Positions 5,150-5,467 of a stretch of DNA of 5,467 bases are shown piece after piece (positions within the stretch are counted from its first letter, which is position 1; each line of letters opens with the position of its first letter). Origin of the DNA: Micrococcales bacterium (lineage in GTDB: Bacteria; Actinomycetota; Actinomycetes; Actinomycetales; Dermatophilaceae); contig PMJN01000081.1 in NCBI GenBank assembly GCA_003157445.1, forward strand, positions 1-5,467. The letters are read 5' to 3'. The position numbers were made by a program, and so were the translations under genes. The notes below the pieces were generated by a model. It worked only from the letters and a program-made list of their open reading frames with translations, was not told the origin of the DNA and searched no databases.

Positions 5150-5467
5150 TCAGATGGCCAGCGGGCCTAAGCCGATCAGCTGTTGGGCCAGCGGTAGCAG
5201 CTTTTCTGACTCCGTCTTGAGTAGGAACGCGTCGATAGCTGGCTCTCTGTCTGCGCGAGCCTGAAGTGCCGCGTGGGCGGTGAACATGATGATCTTTGCC
5301 TGCGGGGCTCGCTCTTTGAGCAGCGGTGCCGCGGCGAGGCCGGGCAGTGGTCCGGCCAGGCCGTGGTCGAGCACGATGATCCCCGGCTCTGATGTCGGCG
5401 GCGTGTCTAGGGCCTCTTCGGCGGACTTAGCCACATGGGTGACCGTGAAGCGAGGATCCATGGCGAA
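5150..5467 (-). CDS. Single-domain response regulator (receiver, CheY-like), N-terminus beyond right edge
   Basis: Visible are 105 residues of a receiver domain. Counting from the first visible Met (5461), the phospho-acceptor is Asp32 in IIVLDHG, the switch Thr is Thr61 in IIMFTAH, and the conserved Lys is Lys82 in FLLKTE. The spacings (29 and 21) match the fold. The Met at 5461 (MDPRFTV) is probably internal: the frame stays open to the edge (Phe-Ala before it), and the first strand with its acidic pair (usually V-D-D) is missing, so about 20 residues lie outside. The protein ends ten or so residues after the last receiver helix (PLAQQLIGLGPLAI), so there is no output domain such as a LuxR/OmpR helix-turn-helix. 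It would act by protein-protein contact, or as a phosphate sink in a relay. No histidine kinase is in view. It is convergent with the CorC operon. Confidence 0.85.
   Translation of the reverse strand, partial: FAMDPRFTVTHVAKSAEEALDTPPTSEPGIIVLDHGLAGPLPGLAAAPLLKERAPQAKIIMFTAHAALQARADREPAIDAFLLKTESEKLLPLAQQLIGLGPLAI

Noticed and set aside
4954..5220. Plus-strand frame with a Cys-x-x-Cys (CSHC), considered as a TnpB zinc-finger relic
   Set aside because: Only one CxxC, none of the surrounding TnpB residues, and the frame runs into the receiver gene.
1..5467. CRISPR array, rRNA, tRNA or complete insertion sequence
   Set aside because: No regularly spaced direct repeats, RNA gene signatures or intact transposase were seen on either strand.

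Overview
The window is high-GC DNA with dense, partly overlapping genes, and it reads like an actinobacterial (Actinomycetota) chromosome. The two tandem CorC/HlyC-type membrane proteins (451 and 343 aa) match, from memory, the size and order of the mycobacterial pair Rv1842c-Rv1841c. The surface protein with QCN motifs and the leaderless-looking promoters also fit actinobacteria. Nothing in the window fixes the genus.

Layout: (1) On the minus strand, reading leftward from 2208, there are three genes. They are a secreted, membrane-anchored repeat protein (1207-2208), a BcrA/NatA-like ABC ATPase (203-1129) and the N-terminus of its ABC-2 permease (1-203, cut by the window edge). The ATPase stop and permease start share one base, so those two are an operon. 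The repeat protein is 77 bp upstream in the same direction and may or may not be cotranscribed. (2) A 123-bp divergent intergenic region (2209-2331) separates these from a plus-strand operon. (3) That operon has two CNNM/CorC-family genes (2332-3687 and 3684-4715) overlapping by ATGA. A perfect 10-bp hairpin at the junction covers the ribosome binding site of the second gene. (4) From 4716 to 5149 there is no intact gene. This stretch holds the decayed start of an IS607-family serine recombinase (4792-4947), broken by an in-frame TAA and cut off before its catalytic domain, then about 200 bp with only hairpins. (5) At the right edge on the minus strand is a receiver-domain (CheY-like) protein that ends right after its receiver domain; its N-terminus lies outside the window.

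Functionally, the CorC pair probably acts together in divalent-cation (Mg2+/Co2+) handling at the membrane. The ABC pair is probably a small exporter of the drug/bacteriocin-resistance type. The repeat protein has twelve cysteines, most of them in QC-N...C pairs spaced 13 residues apart, followed by a Thr/Pro stalk and a C-terminal membrane anchor. It is the least understood gene here and the best candidate for something undescribed. No complete new system (defence locus, CRISPR, biosynthetic cluster) is visible.
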